Assembly (NCBI GenBank): GCA_019217005.1
Contig: JAHBNG010000056.1
Span: 24,264-88,263 of the forward strand
Source of the DNA: Chloroflexi bacterium TSY
GTDB lineage: Bacteria; Chloroflexota; Anaerolineae; Caldilineales; Caldilineaceae
Length of the DNA: 64,000 bases
Reading direction: 5' to 3'
The notes beneath the pieces were generated by a model. It was not told the origin of the DNA. It did no database searches and saw only the letters and a program-made list of their open reading frames with translations. Both the position numbers and the translations under genes were made by a program. This document shows, in pieces, positions 1 through 8,680 of this stretch; within the stretch, counting starts at the first letter, position 1; every line of letters begins with the position of its first letter.

Positions 1-1443
1 TGACTCAGCTGAATATCCCTAACGTGATTCCTCGGCGTATACTTTTTGGCAATCCTGACCGCGCCATGCTCAGGCTCAGCCCAGATGGCCGTTGGCTTGG
101 TTTTATTGCGCCACTGGATGATGTCCTGAATGTTTGGGTTGCACCGATGGATGATCTCGAAGCCGCCAAACCAATCACCCACGATACAACACGCGATATT
201 CGACTCTATTCGTGGGCACATACCAATCAACATATTATCTATCTTCAAGACACAGGTGGTGATGAGAATTGGCATGCGTTTAGCGTGCATATTGATCATG
301 GCGAGGCCAAAGATCTAACACCTTTTGACGGTGTACAAGCGCGCATACAGGAGGTGAGCGAAGAGTATCCAGATGAGGTTCTCATTGGATTGAATCAGCG
401 CGATCCCCAGTTTCACGATCTCTATCGAGTCAACATCCATACGGGCGACATGACTTTGGTCTTGGAAAACGATAGCTATATGTTTATCCTGACGGATCGA
501 CACTTTCAGCCACGCTTTGCCGCTCGCATGACGCCCGACGGTGGCAATGAAATCTTCCGGAGGGACGATCAAGAGTGGAAATCATTTTTCACGATTCCCA
601 TGGAAGATATGATGACCAATTTTCCGGTTGGGTTGGATCGAGCTGGGGAAACGCTCTACATGACCGACAGCCAAGGGCGCGATACGGCTGCGCTCGTGGC
701 GATTGATATTGCCTCGGGCCAACGTACGGTGTTGGCTGAAAATGCCCAAGCGGATGTGGACGCGACCATGATCCACCCAACAAGTCGAGAAGTAGAGGCT
801 GTGGCATTTACTTATACACGCAAGGAATGGCAGATTCTGGATGAGTCAATTAGGGGCGATTTCGATTATCTGAGCACGGTGGCGGATGGCGAAGTGGAGA
901 TCGTAAGCCGAACGCATCAAGATGACGCCTGGCTGGTTGCCTATCGGATGGATAATGGCCCTGTGCGCTATTATTATTACGATCGGTCTGCGCAAGCGGT
1001 CCGTTTTCTCTTTACAAATCAATCAGAATTGGCAGGGCTTCCGCTCGCCAAGATGCATTCAGTTGTTGTCAAAGCCCGCGACGGGTTGGATCTGATCTGT
1101 TATTACACACTGCCTTCATGGTGTGAACAAAACGCACGGGGCAAGGGACAACATCTCCCACTCGTTCCTGAAATACCATTGCCCACCATCCTCTGGGTTC
1201 ATGGAGGACCATGGACGCGTGATGAGTGGGGGTACAATTCCATTCATCAGCTCTTTGCCAATCGAGGTTTTGCCGTGCTCAGCATCAACTATCGCGGCTC
1301 GACCGGACTGGGCAAAAAATTCCTCAACGCCGCAAACCTAGAATGGGGTAGGAAGATGCATGATGATCTGATTGATGCCACCAACTGGGCAATTGAGGAA
1401 GGAATCGCAGATCGCGATCGGATTGCGATTACTGGCGGAAGTT
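1..1443 (+). pseudogene. S9 prolyl oligopeptidase, N-terminal part (split by IS)
   Basis: This is the amino-terminal three quarters of an S9-family serine peptidase, an enzyme that cleaves short peptides with a beta-propeller gating an alpha/beta-hydrolase domain. The window opens with TGACTCAG; if the base just outside is A, the start is ATG and the protein begins MTQLNIPNVIPRR. An internal GTG at 24 is the only other early start. Residues up to about 370 are propeller-like. The hydrolase domain begins near the VHGGPW oxyanion-region motif (about 1199-1213). The reading frame reaches ITGGS at the nucleophile Ser codon (1440-1442) and is then broken by the IS at 1444. Joining 1443 to 3118 restores ITGGSYGGYATLVG, the family consensus, giving about 650 residues, a normal S9 length. 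As it stands, the frame runs into IS sequence and stops at 1487, leaving no catalytic domain. The family call is secure; the substrate is unknown. Confidence 0.9.
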
Positions 1444-1513
1444 CGGGCAGGTTCAGAACAAGGGATGAGTTAGGTTTACAAAATTGAAATGGGCACGTTA
1501 AAAAGAGAATAGG

Positions 1514-2347
1514 TTAAAGAGCCAGTTGCTGTTGAGGCTGAAGAATGGAATCAAGGGCGTCAGCCAAAGAAGGGACATAGGAATCGGTAGCCAGTTCTAA
1601 GGGTGAGTGACCGGAGCGTTTGCCACGTGAGAAGGTGCGATGATTCCAAAAGAGCTGTAAAAGAGCGGCCAACCAATCGGGCAAAGAGCGATGGATTGCA
1701 AGAAAGGGCCTGAGCCAAGCATGAAAGGATTCAGCTAGAGAAGAAGCCCGATGGAAGCGATCCAGTGCATGCCAGAAGGCAAGAGCCATAGGCTGCAATG
1801 AGGGAGGGAAAAGCTGTTCAATGGGAAGTTGATGGTCATGGCGATAAGTCCAGAGGTGTGTGATGAAGGCTTCGTACTCAGGTGAGAGGTTCTGGCGGAG
1901 GGGAGCCAGGGATAGTTCCAGGCGACGGAGGGGAGCCAGCAATGTAGGTAGATTCTGCTGCAGTTGGGTGGCAAAGTGTGCAATTTCATCGCGGTTCATC
2001 TCCATCATAAGTTGGGTGGCAGCCAGAATGGTTTGTTGCGCGGCATCTGTGTTGACAAGCTGCCCGGTCGGTGAAATCGGCTCCAGTGCCTGACGGACCG
2101 TTCGGAGAAGCCATGTCCAGTTCTCGTGCAAGTCAACTGCTGTCAGCACCGTTTGGTCGGCAACCTCGAGAGTCACTGTGCATTTGCGTGGTCGCCCAGG
2201 GCGACGTGCAGGAGCAGTCTGCTCGTCCAACTCTTGCCAAGCTACGTCACGGTCGGTCATGGCCTGGTCCATTTCTCTCTCCCAGACGTTGGGTGATTTT
2301 GGTGCCATTCTGCATTTGGTGAAAGAGGTCATAGGAGTGTGGCGCAT
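1514..2347 (-). pseudogene. IS transposase, C-terminal part
   Basis: This frame continues the transposase after the GA-run frameshift near 2280. It contains a basic linker (ARRPGRPRK, about residues 47-55) and then a long helical region. Near the C-terminus, SLAESFHAWLRPFL, FWNHRTFSRGKRSGHSPLEL and a Gln-rich tail resemble the C-terminal part of DDE transposases that ends with a conserved acidic residue. The annotated start overlaps the upstream frame and is probably not a true start. Together the two frames would give a protein of roughly 500 residues. Confidence 0.65.
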
Positions 2348-2984
2348 TCATCCCCGCTGCCTTGGCTCCTGCCTGAATGCCCAAAGCCCCATCGGTCACC
2401 AAGTCATCAAAGGTGATGCCTCGCTCGAGCAATTCGAGAAACTTCAACCCCCATGTTGTTTCATCTCGGGCATCGGCTGCTGAGATATTCAACAGCGCAA
2501 ACGATGCTCCGTCCACCACCGTCAGGCACGGTTGGTCGCCACAGAAAATTTCATCCGCTTCCCCCAACACCGGCAGCGTCGGCACCATGCTCTCATTGTA
2601 CGCCGATGCCAGTTCTCCAACTTCCGCCAGCGTCCCTTGGATGAATCCCACCGACCGCTCCACACCTAGCAGCAACCCCAACCCCCTTTGGATATCTCGT
2701 ACGCTTCCTCGCAGCATCGGCAACACCGTTATGGTTCGTCGGATGAACGTCTCATCCACTTCGATCACATGGCTTTTCGGCTGCGGTCCTGGACTCACTG
2801 GCGACAAGATCGCTTTCAGCGCCGCTTCACCGCTCTCTCTCAACTTATAGAGCCACGTTCGAGACACATTGTACGCCGTTGACAGTTCGCTCACTCTCCC
2901 CCACTCTCGATTCGGGTTGAGCATTTCCAACGCAAGATCGATTCGGGTTGACAATGATAGGGGGTCTGTTCGATACTCTGACAT
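2247..2984 (-). pseudogene. IS transposase, N-terminal part
   Basis: This 245-residue frame starts MSEYRTDPLSLSTRIDLALE and has a helix-turn-helix-like segment (VSELSTAYNVSRTWLYKLRE, about residues 31-50). It continues with acidic motifs VIEVDETF, GEADEIF and LTVVDGASF, which could supply DDE-type metal ligands; that assignment is inferred. It resembles transposase-like proteins annotated as DUF6399, though I cannot confirm the family. The frame ends in ERNGPGHDRP, while the continuation is found one frame over, starting within the overlap 2247-2347. The switch lies in a GAGAGAGA run near 2275-2285, and a 2-bp contraction of that run explains it. Programmed frameshifting is possible but the GA-repeat slip is simpler. 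Confidence 0.7.
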
Positions 2985-3117
2985 TTAGAGGCTCCTTTTT
3001 GGCTATTTTGGTCTGAACACCCTTATTTTGCCTGAACAGGAGCCTCTTTCTCTAACCTATTCTCTTGTTAACGTACTCTCTTCTTTGTCAACCTATTTCT
3101 GAACCAGCCCGGAAGTT

Positions 3118-3656
3118 ATGGTGGCTATGCGACTCTTGTCGGGATGACCTTTACACCCGACGTTTTTGCTTGTGGTGTCGAAATCGTGGGACCATCCAAC
3201 TTAATTACCTTTATCGAAGCGATCCCAGAATATTGGAAGACCCAGTACGAAATTCTTGCCAAACGTATCGGCGATCCGCGCACGGAAGAAGGTCGTCAAC
3301 TCCTAATCGAACGCTCCCCCTTGACCCATGTTGATCGGATTGAGCGTCCCTTGCTGATTGGACAGGGGGCCAACGATCCACGCGTCAAGCAAGCTGAGTC
3401 TGATCAGATTGTCGAGGCGATGCAGGCCAAACAGATCCCCGTTACCTATGTGCTCTACCCCGATGAAGGGCATGGGTTTGCTCGGCTGGACAATCGTCTC
3501 TCTTTCTTTGGTGTGATGGAGGCATTTTTGGCCAAACATCTGGAGCAAGAACGCTTTGAGCCAGTTGGAGAAGAGGATTTGCGTGGTTCGACGATGGAGA
3601 TCTTGGCTGGGGCTGCCGATGTTCCGGGGCTTGAATCGGATCATAGCACAAAGTAA
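3118..3656 (+). pseudogene. S9 prolyl oligopeptidase, C-terminal part
   Basis: This is the remainder of the alpha/beta-hydrolase domain of the S9 peptidase interrupted at 1444. It begins in the codon for Tyr of GGSYGGYATLVGMTFTPD. The charge-relay Asp is in [11 protein letters not shown] (about 3361-3393) and the His in PDEGHGFAR (about 3460-3486), so all catalytic residues are present in the combined gene. The end, VPGLESDHSTK, abuts or overlaps the 3' end of an Rhs remnant on the other strand, so the last few codons may be a junction product. It has no start of its own beyond the internal ATG at 3144 and is presumed non-functional. Confidence 0.88.
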
Positions 3657-4640
3657 TAAATATCTGGCCGAGCAATTCTTTGTCCATGGGGCAAGAAGTT
3701 GCATGATTGCAAGGTTGCAGAGTCGAAAAACGCTTGGGGATAGTAATGATACGCAACTCCCCCATTGACCAAGCCATCGACCAGCAGACCCTTGCTGGAG
3801 CTGGAGAGCGTCTTGGGCAAACCCATGCTGTTGTAGGTGGTGGTCACGACCTCGCCATCTGGGTATCGCATTGTGCGCAGCCGGAAGGAGTCGCTCTCAT
3901 ACGTGTGGCGAATGATGTAGGTGGGAGCGCCAGGGATGATCACATGTTCGCTGGCCAACAACCCCTTCTCATTGTAGTAGAGCGCCTTGATATAGCCATT
4001 GCTCTTGTGATACTTGATTTGGGTCAGTTGCCCCCGGCTGCGGTTGCGGCTGCTGTGACTTGTGTCGTAGAGGTAGCGCACATCATAGGGATTGACGCTG
4101 CTGGGACAGGCGCTGTTGGTGCGGAAATGCTTGCCCACCAAACGGTTCAGGCTGTCGTAGTGTCGTGGCTGCCGATGGTGGTGGTGGTGCAGCTGCCCTT
4201 GAGCAGTCTTTCGCGCTTGGTCAGCAATCCCTGGGTGGGCGCATTGTGGTAGCGACGTCCCACACCATCGTAGACCATCCGCTCTTCTGAGAGACAGGTG
4301 CTGCCCTCGATGGGGATGCGCGCCGGTCGGTTGATGATGTGGCGGGTCCGGTTTGGATAGTACCAGCTGTTGGTCTGGCGCAGCTTGACCCCATCCGCCC
4401 ACTCCTGCACTTGGGCCACATTGCCCAACTGGACGTTGCCCTGCCGATGTGGTTGATAGAAGTAGCGCTCTTCGTTGCTCACATTGCCTGACCGCCAGCT
4501 GTGTACCTTCTCTTGCCGCACCCAGATGTTGTAGTCCACCCGCCGGTTGTTCTCCATCTCCCACCCCTTGCTGGTGGTCTGCCACACCCCATTCTTGCGC
4601 CGCCAGACACTCCAGGTGGTGGTCTTGCTGTAGAGGGTGC
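3641..4640 (-). pseudogene. Rhs/YD-repeat protein remnant
   Basis: Two minus-strand frames show YD-repeat character. The upstream frame (to about 4190) has ERYFYQPHRQGNVQLGNVAQ and SWYYPNRTRHIINRP. The downstream frame (about 4160 to 3641) has VRYLYDTSHSSRNRSRGQLT, ALYYNEKGLLASEHVI and RTMRYPDGEVVTTTYNSMGL. The frame changes near 4190 in a GGTGGTGGTGGTG run. Neither a start nor the rest of an Rhs protein (usually well over 1000 residues) is present: homology stops near 4640 upstream and 3641 downstream. Rhs proteins are secreted or toxin-bearing beta-cage proteins. This is a leftover fragment. Confidence 0.75.
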
Positions 4641-5077
4641 CACCGAATTAAACAACTTGAACAGATTCTTCGTTTCACTCAAGAATGACATGTTCAACTT
4701 ATTTCATGCTCTTTCATTAAAGCCATCGTAAAGAAGCATATGAGAATCACCCATTATGCAGCACGGAAAGTACCCATTGCGTACAATTTGTAGTGGATCA
4801 ATTTGGTTTGGGCACTGATACGAGTTCAAAATTATGCTATAATGCAAATTCGTTTATACCGCACTTGCTTATCTATTCTGCGATTGTGATGAAAACATGG
4901 TTTTTCCGACAGTTCGACCCGATAAAGCAAAACCATTTTTTCATACAGAGCTCAGTTTAAGGCAGTGCTTAGGGCTGCTCAGTTCTTACGTGTGGACCAA
5001 TGAGCCGAGTGCTAAACATCTCTGAGCAGTTCCCAGCAGAAGAGTATCAGTTTAGTTGTTAGAAAAGGATTTGCCGT
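4641..5077. other. Intergenic region upstream of the epimerase gene
   Basis: This stretch of more than 400 bases between the Rhs remnant and the epimerase has no convincing reading frame on either strand. It is AT-rich from about 4800 to 4940 and carries one promoter-like site (see 4835-4843). The epimerase start is preceded by AAAAGGA about 9 bases upstream. Confidence 0.6.
4835..4843 (+). promoter_or_regulatory. Candidate extended -10 promoter for the epimerase gene
   Basis: TGCTATAAT at 4835-4843 matches the extended -10 consensus TGnTATAAT perfectly. No good -35 box lies 17 bases upstream, as is usual for extended -10 promoters. It sits about 235 bases before the ATG at 5078, implying a long leader. 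Confidence 0.4.
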
Positions 5078-6025
5078 ATGACCCATTGTATGATTACCGG
5101 TGCGGCTGGCTTTGTGGGTTCACGTTTGAGTGAACTTTTATTGAGCCAAGGGCACCAAGTCACAGGAATCGATGCCTTTATTCCCTACTATCCTCGCTCC
5201 CTGAAAGAACAAAATCTCGTAAACTTAGTCAATCATCCGAATTTTATCTTTCATGAAGTGGATTTCCGCACAGATGAGTTAATCCCCTATGTAGAAGACG
5301 TTGAGGTGATCTTCCATCTGGCCGCGCAGGCTGGCTTATTGCGTAGCTGGAGCGAATTTGATTCGTATATGACATGCAATGTTCAAGCCACACAGCGTTT
5401 GCTTGCAGCCATAACGTCCGAGACAAGCGTAGTGCAACACTTCATTCACATCTCGACATCATCTGTCTATGGGCGATTTGCCACGGGCAATGAGGACTCT
5501 CCATTGGCGCCTGTTTCGCCCTATGGCATTACAAAGCTAGCCGCAGAAAATCTCTGCTGGGCTTACGCGGCCAAAGACGATTTGCCCGTTACTGTTTTGC
5601 GTCTTTACTCTGTCTATGGCCCTGGCCAACGGCCAGATATGGGCTACAATATTTTCATTCGCTCAATTTTGGATGGCAAGATGATTACCGTCTTTGGTGA
5701 TGGCGAGGATAGTCGCAGCAATACCTATGTCGATGATTGTGTCCGGGGAATCGCGTTGGCCATGGAACACCGTGACAAGAGCATTGGCGAGACATTCAAC
5801 ATAGGCGGCGGAGAAGAGGTCACAGTCAATCAAGTGCTGTCCATGTTAGAAGAGTTGTCGGGCAAGGAGGTCAAAACCATATCTGGGCCAAAGCGCCCTG
5901 GAGATCAGCGCCGGACGATGGCGGACACCACAAAAGCAAAAGAGCTACTCGGCTATATACCGACGACGTCGGTGCGGGATGGCTTGCGTGTGCAGCTCGA
6001 ATGGCAGAGAAAGATAAACACCTAA
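5078..6025 (+). CDS. NAD-dependent nucleotide-sugar epimerase/dehydratase
   Basis: This 315-residue protein belongs to the extended short-chain dehydrogenase family that acts on UDP- or dTDP-sugars. The NAD-binding glycine motif [10 protein letters not shown] is at residues 8-17. The FHLAAQAG segment is near residue 80. A catalytic-type STSSVYG Ser/Thr segment occurs at about 126-132, followed by SPYGITK with the YxxxK pair near residues 150-154. A substrate-binding loop [12 protein letters not shown] lies near 180. The overall pattern is closest to UDP-glucose 4-epimerase and UDP-glucuronate 4-epimerase, but the substrate cannot be fixed from sequence. It stands alone on the plus strand between a remnant and a repeat, so context adds nothing. 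The length is complete for the family. Confidence 0.9.
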   Translation: MTHCMITGAAGFVGSRLSELLLSQGHQVTGIDAFIPYYPRSLKEQNLVNLVNHPNFIFHEVDFRTDELIPYVEDVEVIFHLAAQAGLLRSWSEFDSYMTCNVQATQRLLAAITSETSVVQHFIHISTSSVYGRFATGNEDSPLAPVSPYGITKLAAENLCWAYAAKDDLPVTVLRLYSVYGPGQRPDMGYNIFIRSILDGKMITVFGDGEDSRSNTYVDDCVRGIALAMEHRDKSIGETFNIGGGEEVTVNQVLSMLEELSGKEVKTISGPKRPGDQRRTMADTTKAKELLGYIPTTSVRDGLRVQLEWQRKINT

Positions 6026-6027
6026 CC

Positions 6028-6207
6028 TGGACAAGGCCGCTTCTCTACCAAGGCCGCTTCTCTACCAAGCCAAAACCAAAAGGGCAAGATGATTAAGATG
6101 AATGAGATGACAGGATGAATGAGATGACCAACCATTCATCTTAATCATCTCATTCATCGTATCATGTTCAGCGCCTTCTTGCTCGATGTGCAAGAAATTG
6201 GTTAATA
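6028..6207. repeat. Dispersed repeat, copy 1 (family D)
   Basis: The segment starts with a short tandem AGGCCGCTTCTCTACCA (two units), followed by AACCAAAAGG. It then has runs of GATGAATGAGATGA and their complement TCATCTCATTCATC, so it can fold on itself. A clearly homologous copy lies inverted at 59060-59226, sharing GGACAAGGCCGCTTC, ACCAAAAGG, the GATGA/TCATC runs, GTTCAGCG and GCAAGAAATTG in the same order. TTCTTGC...GCAAGAA near 6175-6195 forms a small hairpin before the methyltransferase start. Confidence 0.7.
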
Positions 6208-6222
6208 AGGGCCTAATACCCA

Positions 6223-7077
6223 ATGCCTCAAACACCCATTCTCTCTCACATACAGGCAACAGAACTCTTAAACGCCCGCACGACGGGTCAGGAACAGTAT
6301 AATGTTTCGCTCGATCTGGGGCGTAGTCAATCTACCGTTACCCTGACAAAGCAGGGCGTTGTTCTGCCTGGTGCTCTGGAACTCGGGTGGAAACGGCTCC
6401 AGAAGATCACTCGGAATGCCAATGCCTGTTTTTATGTCGTTGAAAGCAATCGATTAGAGAAGATTCAGCTCTTTTCGGAAGAATATAATCGACTCTATTC
6501 GTTGATGCCTACCACAGGCGCTCCGACCATGCTCGTATCGGGCATCCCCATGCATCGCATTAAGGATACGGATCCATGGCTCGATACGGAAGAAAAGATT
6601 CGAGCAGCCGGACCTATAGGTGGTTCCGTTCTGGATACAGCAACCGGTTTGGGGTATACTGCAACGGCTGCGGCCAAAATGGCTGACTGTGTTACCACAA
6701 TCGAACTGGATCCAGTTGTGCTAGACATTTGTCGCGCAAATCCTTGGTCACGGGAACTCTTTGAACAACCAAACATCGAACAACTGTTTGGTGATAGTTT
6801 TGATGTGATCGAACGATTGGAAGAAGCGCGCTATGATCATATAATCCATGATCCACCGATGTTCAGTCTGGCGGGGCATCTCTATTCAGCTGAGTTTTAC
6901 TCCCTTCTCTTTCGAGTATTGCGCAGAGGCGGGAAACTGTTTCACTATGTTGGCAATCCGGACAGCAAGAGTGGACGTAACGTAACCAAGGGAGTTCTGG
7001 AACGTATTCGAAGTGTAGGATTTGTGCAGATTCAGCGTAAGCCCCGGGCATTTGGAATTGTCGCTGTAAAACCGTAG
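6223..7077 (+). CDS. SAM-dependent methyltransferase (COG2521-like)
   Basis: This 284-residue protein has a divergent N-terminal domain and a class I methyltransferase fold in its second half. Motif I is GSVLDTATGLGYTATAAAKM at about residues 133-152. The acidic end of strand 2 is TTIELDPVVLDI (about 158-169). A post-I acidic residue lies in GDSFDVIERL, and the catalytic-type motif HDPPMFSLAG is near residues 208-217. The C-terminal RVLRRGGKLFHYVGNP is typical of the archaeal-type COG2521 group, whose substrate is not known. The DPP motif could suggest an amino-methyl acceptor, but that is speculation. The start at 6223 follows TAATAAGGGCC. It is followed immediately by a family E repeat that may terminate transcription. 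Confidence 0.82.
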   Translation: MPQTPILSHIQATELLNARTTGQEQYNVSLDLGRSQSTVTLTKQGVVLPGALELGWKRLQKITRNANACFYVVESNRLEKIQLFSEEYNRLYSLMPTTGAPTMLVSGIPMHRIKDTDPWLDTEEKIRAAGPIGGSVLDTATGLGYTATAAAKMADCVTTIELDPVVLDICRANPWSRELFEQPNIEQLFGDSFDVIERLEEARYDHIIHDPPMFSLAGHLYSAEFYSLLFRVLRRGGKLFHYVGNPDSKSGRNVTKGVLERIRSVGFVQIQRKPRAFGIVAVKP

Positions 7078-7078
7078 G

Positions 7079-7173
7079 CTCATCTATGGAAAAGATCTTT
7101 CGTCCAGAAAGTGTGCAAATTGGCACTCACATTGCCTAAATTTTACAGATTTGCACGCTTTCGTCTGATGAGC
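7079..7173. repeat. 3'-end palindromic repeat, copy 1 (family E)
   Basis: The segment lies directly after the methyltransferase stop. It begins GGCTCATC and ends CGTCTGATGAGC, so the ends are inverted, with inner arms GTGCAAATT and GATTTGCAC. Related copies with the same GCTCATCAGACGAAA end lie at 46283-46361 and 60262-60330, each also immediately 3' of a gene. A terminator-like or REP-like role is inferred. Confidence 0.6.
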
Positions 7174-7179
7174 GCAACC

Positions 7180-7385
7180 TTATAGCCACGTCATTTAAAT
7201 TTCGACCATTCATTCCAAAATTGTTCAGACTAAATGTCGTAATGAATGTACGAAGTTTAAGAACCTATCCGAAAAGTGGTTGTGAGTCCATCCACCTTCT
7301 CGGGCGAGAATACGCCGTCACAGAACTTTTCGGATAAGCACTAAGCGGCTTCTCAATTTGGGGTGAAGAAGTAGGAGCATTTGTG
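7180..7385. repeat. Leader-type dispersed repeat, copy 1 (contains a MITE)
   Basis: This segment shares CTTATAGCCAC-TCATTTAAA, CGAAGTTTAAG, GGC-TCTC and GGAG-ATTTGTG, in the same order, with 17833-18060. It ends at the start of the S8 protease gene. The 82-bp family A MITE at 7260-7341 is inserted within it. The copy at 17833-18060 has no MITE at that point and so acts as the empty site. Confidence 0.55.
7260..7341. mobile_element. 82-bp MITE, family A, copy 1
   Basis: The terminal inverted repeats are AGAACCTATCCGAAAAGT on the left and AGTGCTTATCCGAAAAGT read inward from the right, flanked by TA on both sides (7258-7259, 7342-7343). Similar full copies lie at 39754-39835 and 46056-46137, a shorter copy at 60196-60259 and a one-end fragment at 54236-54257. 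TA flanks point to mobilisation by an IS630/Tc1-type transposase, an inference. Confidence 0.8.
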
Positions 7386-8525
7386 AAGACATTGTTGAAT
7401 CGTCGAGTGCGCCTTGTGATTGGCCATATTTTGGTCGGTGCACTTGTTCTGGTTGCCATGGCCTTTCTGTTGCAACAGCTGTTTCTAACCATGGGCTTGA
7501 TGCAGACGGCAGGTTCTATTCTCCTTACTTCTCGAATGCCTCATTTATCTCCAAATCACGGCGCGACAGAAGCAAAAGCTCTTGGCGATTCCACGTCCAA
7601 ACAGCCTGCCTTAATTACGGTAGAGCCCAATGATGACCCGATCAACATGGTGCTCTACCGTTCGGCCTGGCAAGCGTGGCGGGCATTGCCAAGCGAGTAT
7701 AAAAAGAAAGTTGATCCACGCATTTTGGCCGAACTAGCGGGAGATGTAGAGCCTACGCATCTGAGACGAAGTCAAGCTGATAGACCTTTTGAATCCCAAG
7801 CACCTCGCTCGCAAACACGCTTTCTTGTTTACTTGCGGACCCAAATTAACCCGCAACAGGCGCTTCAGAATCGCGTCTTTGCCAGCGCCTTAGAACAGCG
7901 CCAGACGGTGCTCAGCATCTTGAATGAACATGCGCAGGTGAGTCAATCTGGCGTTCGCACGCAGCTCGAGGCATCTTTAACTACAGGAGATGTGGCGAGC
8001 TATCACGCTTTCTATATTGTCAATGCGCTGGCTGTAGATGGCGGTTTGGCAACAATTGTCGATTTGGCGCGACGCTATGATGTGGAACGAATTGTTGCAA
8101 ATTATCCCCTTGTGCCACTCTGGAATGGAGCGCAATTTCCCGCTTTACTTTTGTCTAAAACCGCTCCTCTCGCGGCGAAAGAGCGATTGTTTGGTCTCCA
8201 GAAACGTTCTCTCCTATCTTCCGACGCGAAGATATCGAGCAAAACTTTTCTGGAAAAGAAAATGGTGATGAGGCCCAACCGTCAATTTGATGTCCCTTCT
8301 CTGAATTGGAATATTGAATTGGTGGAAGCGAATCGTGTCTGGCGCGGTTTGCATGTACGTGGGGAAGGTGTTGTTGTGGCCGGGTTTGATACTGGAGTTG
8401 TCTATCAACACCCTGCAATTGTTGACAAGTACCGCGGGAATGAGGGTGGAGAGTTTAACCACAACTACAACTGGTTTGAACCCGACAGTCATCTCTATCC
8501 AGACGGCAATCTCGGTCCAAGCGCC
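7383..8525 (+). pseudogene. Giant S8 subtilase-like protease, N-terminal part
   Basis: This is the first 381 residues of a secreted subtilisin-family protease. GTG at 7383 is the start, with AGGAG six bases upstream. A signal-anchor (VIGHILVGALVLVAMAFLL) lies near residues 14-32. A long propeptide-like region follows. The catalytic Asp is in VVVAGFDTGV (residue 336). The frame is then interrupted by a 155-bp MITE at 8526, which supplies a stop at 8543. Removing the MITE plus its 8-bp duplication (163 bp) restores one continuous frame of 2260 residues to 14328, with the catalytic His 58 residues after the Asp. Without that repair the protein lacks His and Ser and should be inactive. Confidence 0.88.
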
Positions 8526-8680
8526 GGGGTGGTTCAGAATTAGGTTTACACTTTTGATACATAGATAAAAATCTATATGAGGTCATTTTCTGCCTGAGCA
8601 TGGCTCAAAGTAGAAAATATAAACATCTTTTCTCTTTGCAAAAATGTAAACCTAATTGTCCGCCTAAAATGAACCACCCC
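8526..8680. mobile_element. 155-bp MITE, family B, copy 1
   Basis: The element has perfect 11-bp terminal inverted repeats (GGGGTGGTTCA / TGAACCACCCC) and an 8-bp target duplication CAAGCGCC at 8518-8525 and 8681-8688. Longer arms AATTAGGTTTACA and TGTAAACCTAATT pair further in. A second copy at 58129-58283 differs at only two positions by eye. It has no coding capacity. Excision in silico restores the S8 protease frame. Confidence 0.92.

Larger units (their letters stand above)
1444..3109 (-). mobile_element. Insertion sequence of about 1.67 kb inside the S9 peptidase gene
   Basis: The element is flanked by an 8-bp direct repeat CGGAAGTT at 1436-1443 and 3110-3117. Its ends are inverted: GGCAGGTTCAGAA on the left matches GGCTGGTTCAGAA read inward from the right. 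Removing the element plus one repeat restores the peptidase frame exactly, so this is a clean transposition event. It carries a two-frame transposase on the minus strand. The exact outer base of each end is ambiguous by one or two positions. Confidence 0.88.

Noticed and set aside
2247..2347. Programmed ribosomal frameshift in the first IS transposase
   Set aside because: The switch lies in a GAGAGAGA run with no clear slippery heptamer, and a 2-bp repeat contraction explains it more simply; not fully excluded.
3641..4678. A full-length 345-residue minus-strand protein
   Set aside because: Only the second half has Rhs character; the first half is the out-of-frame shadow of the upstream Rhs segment, so this is a frameshifted remnant.
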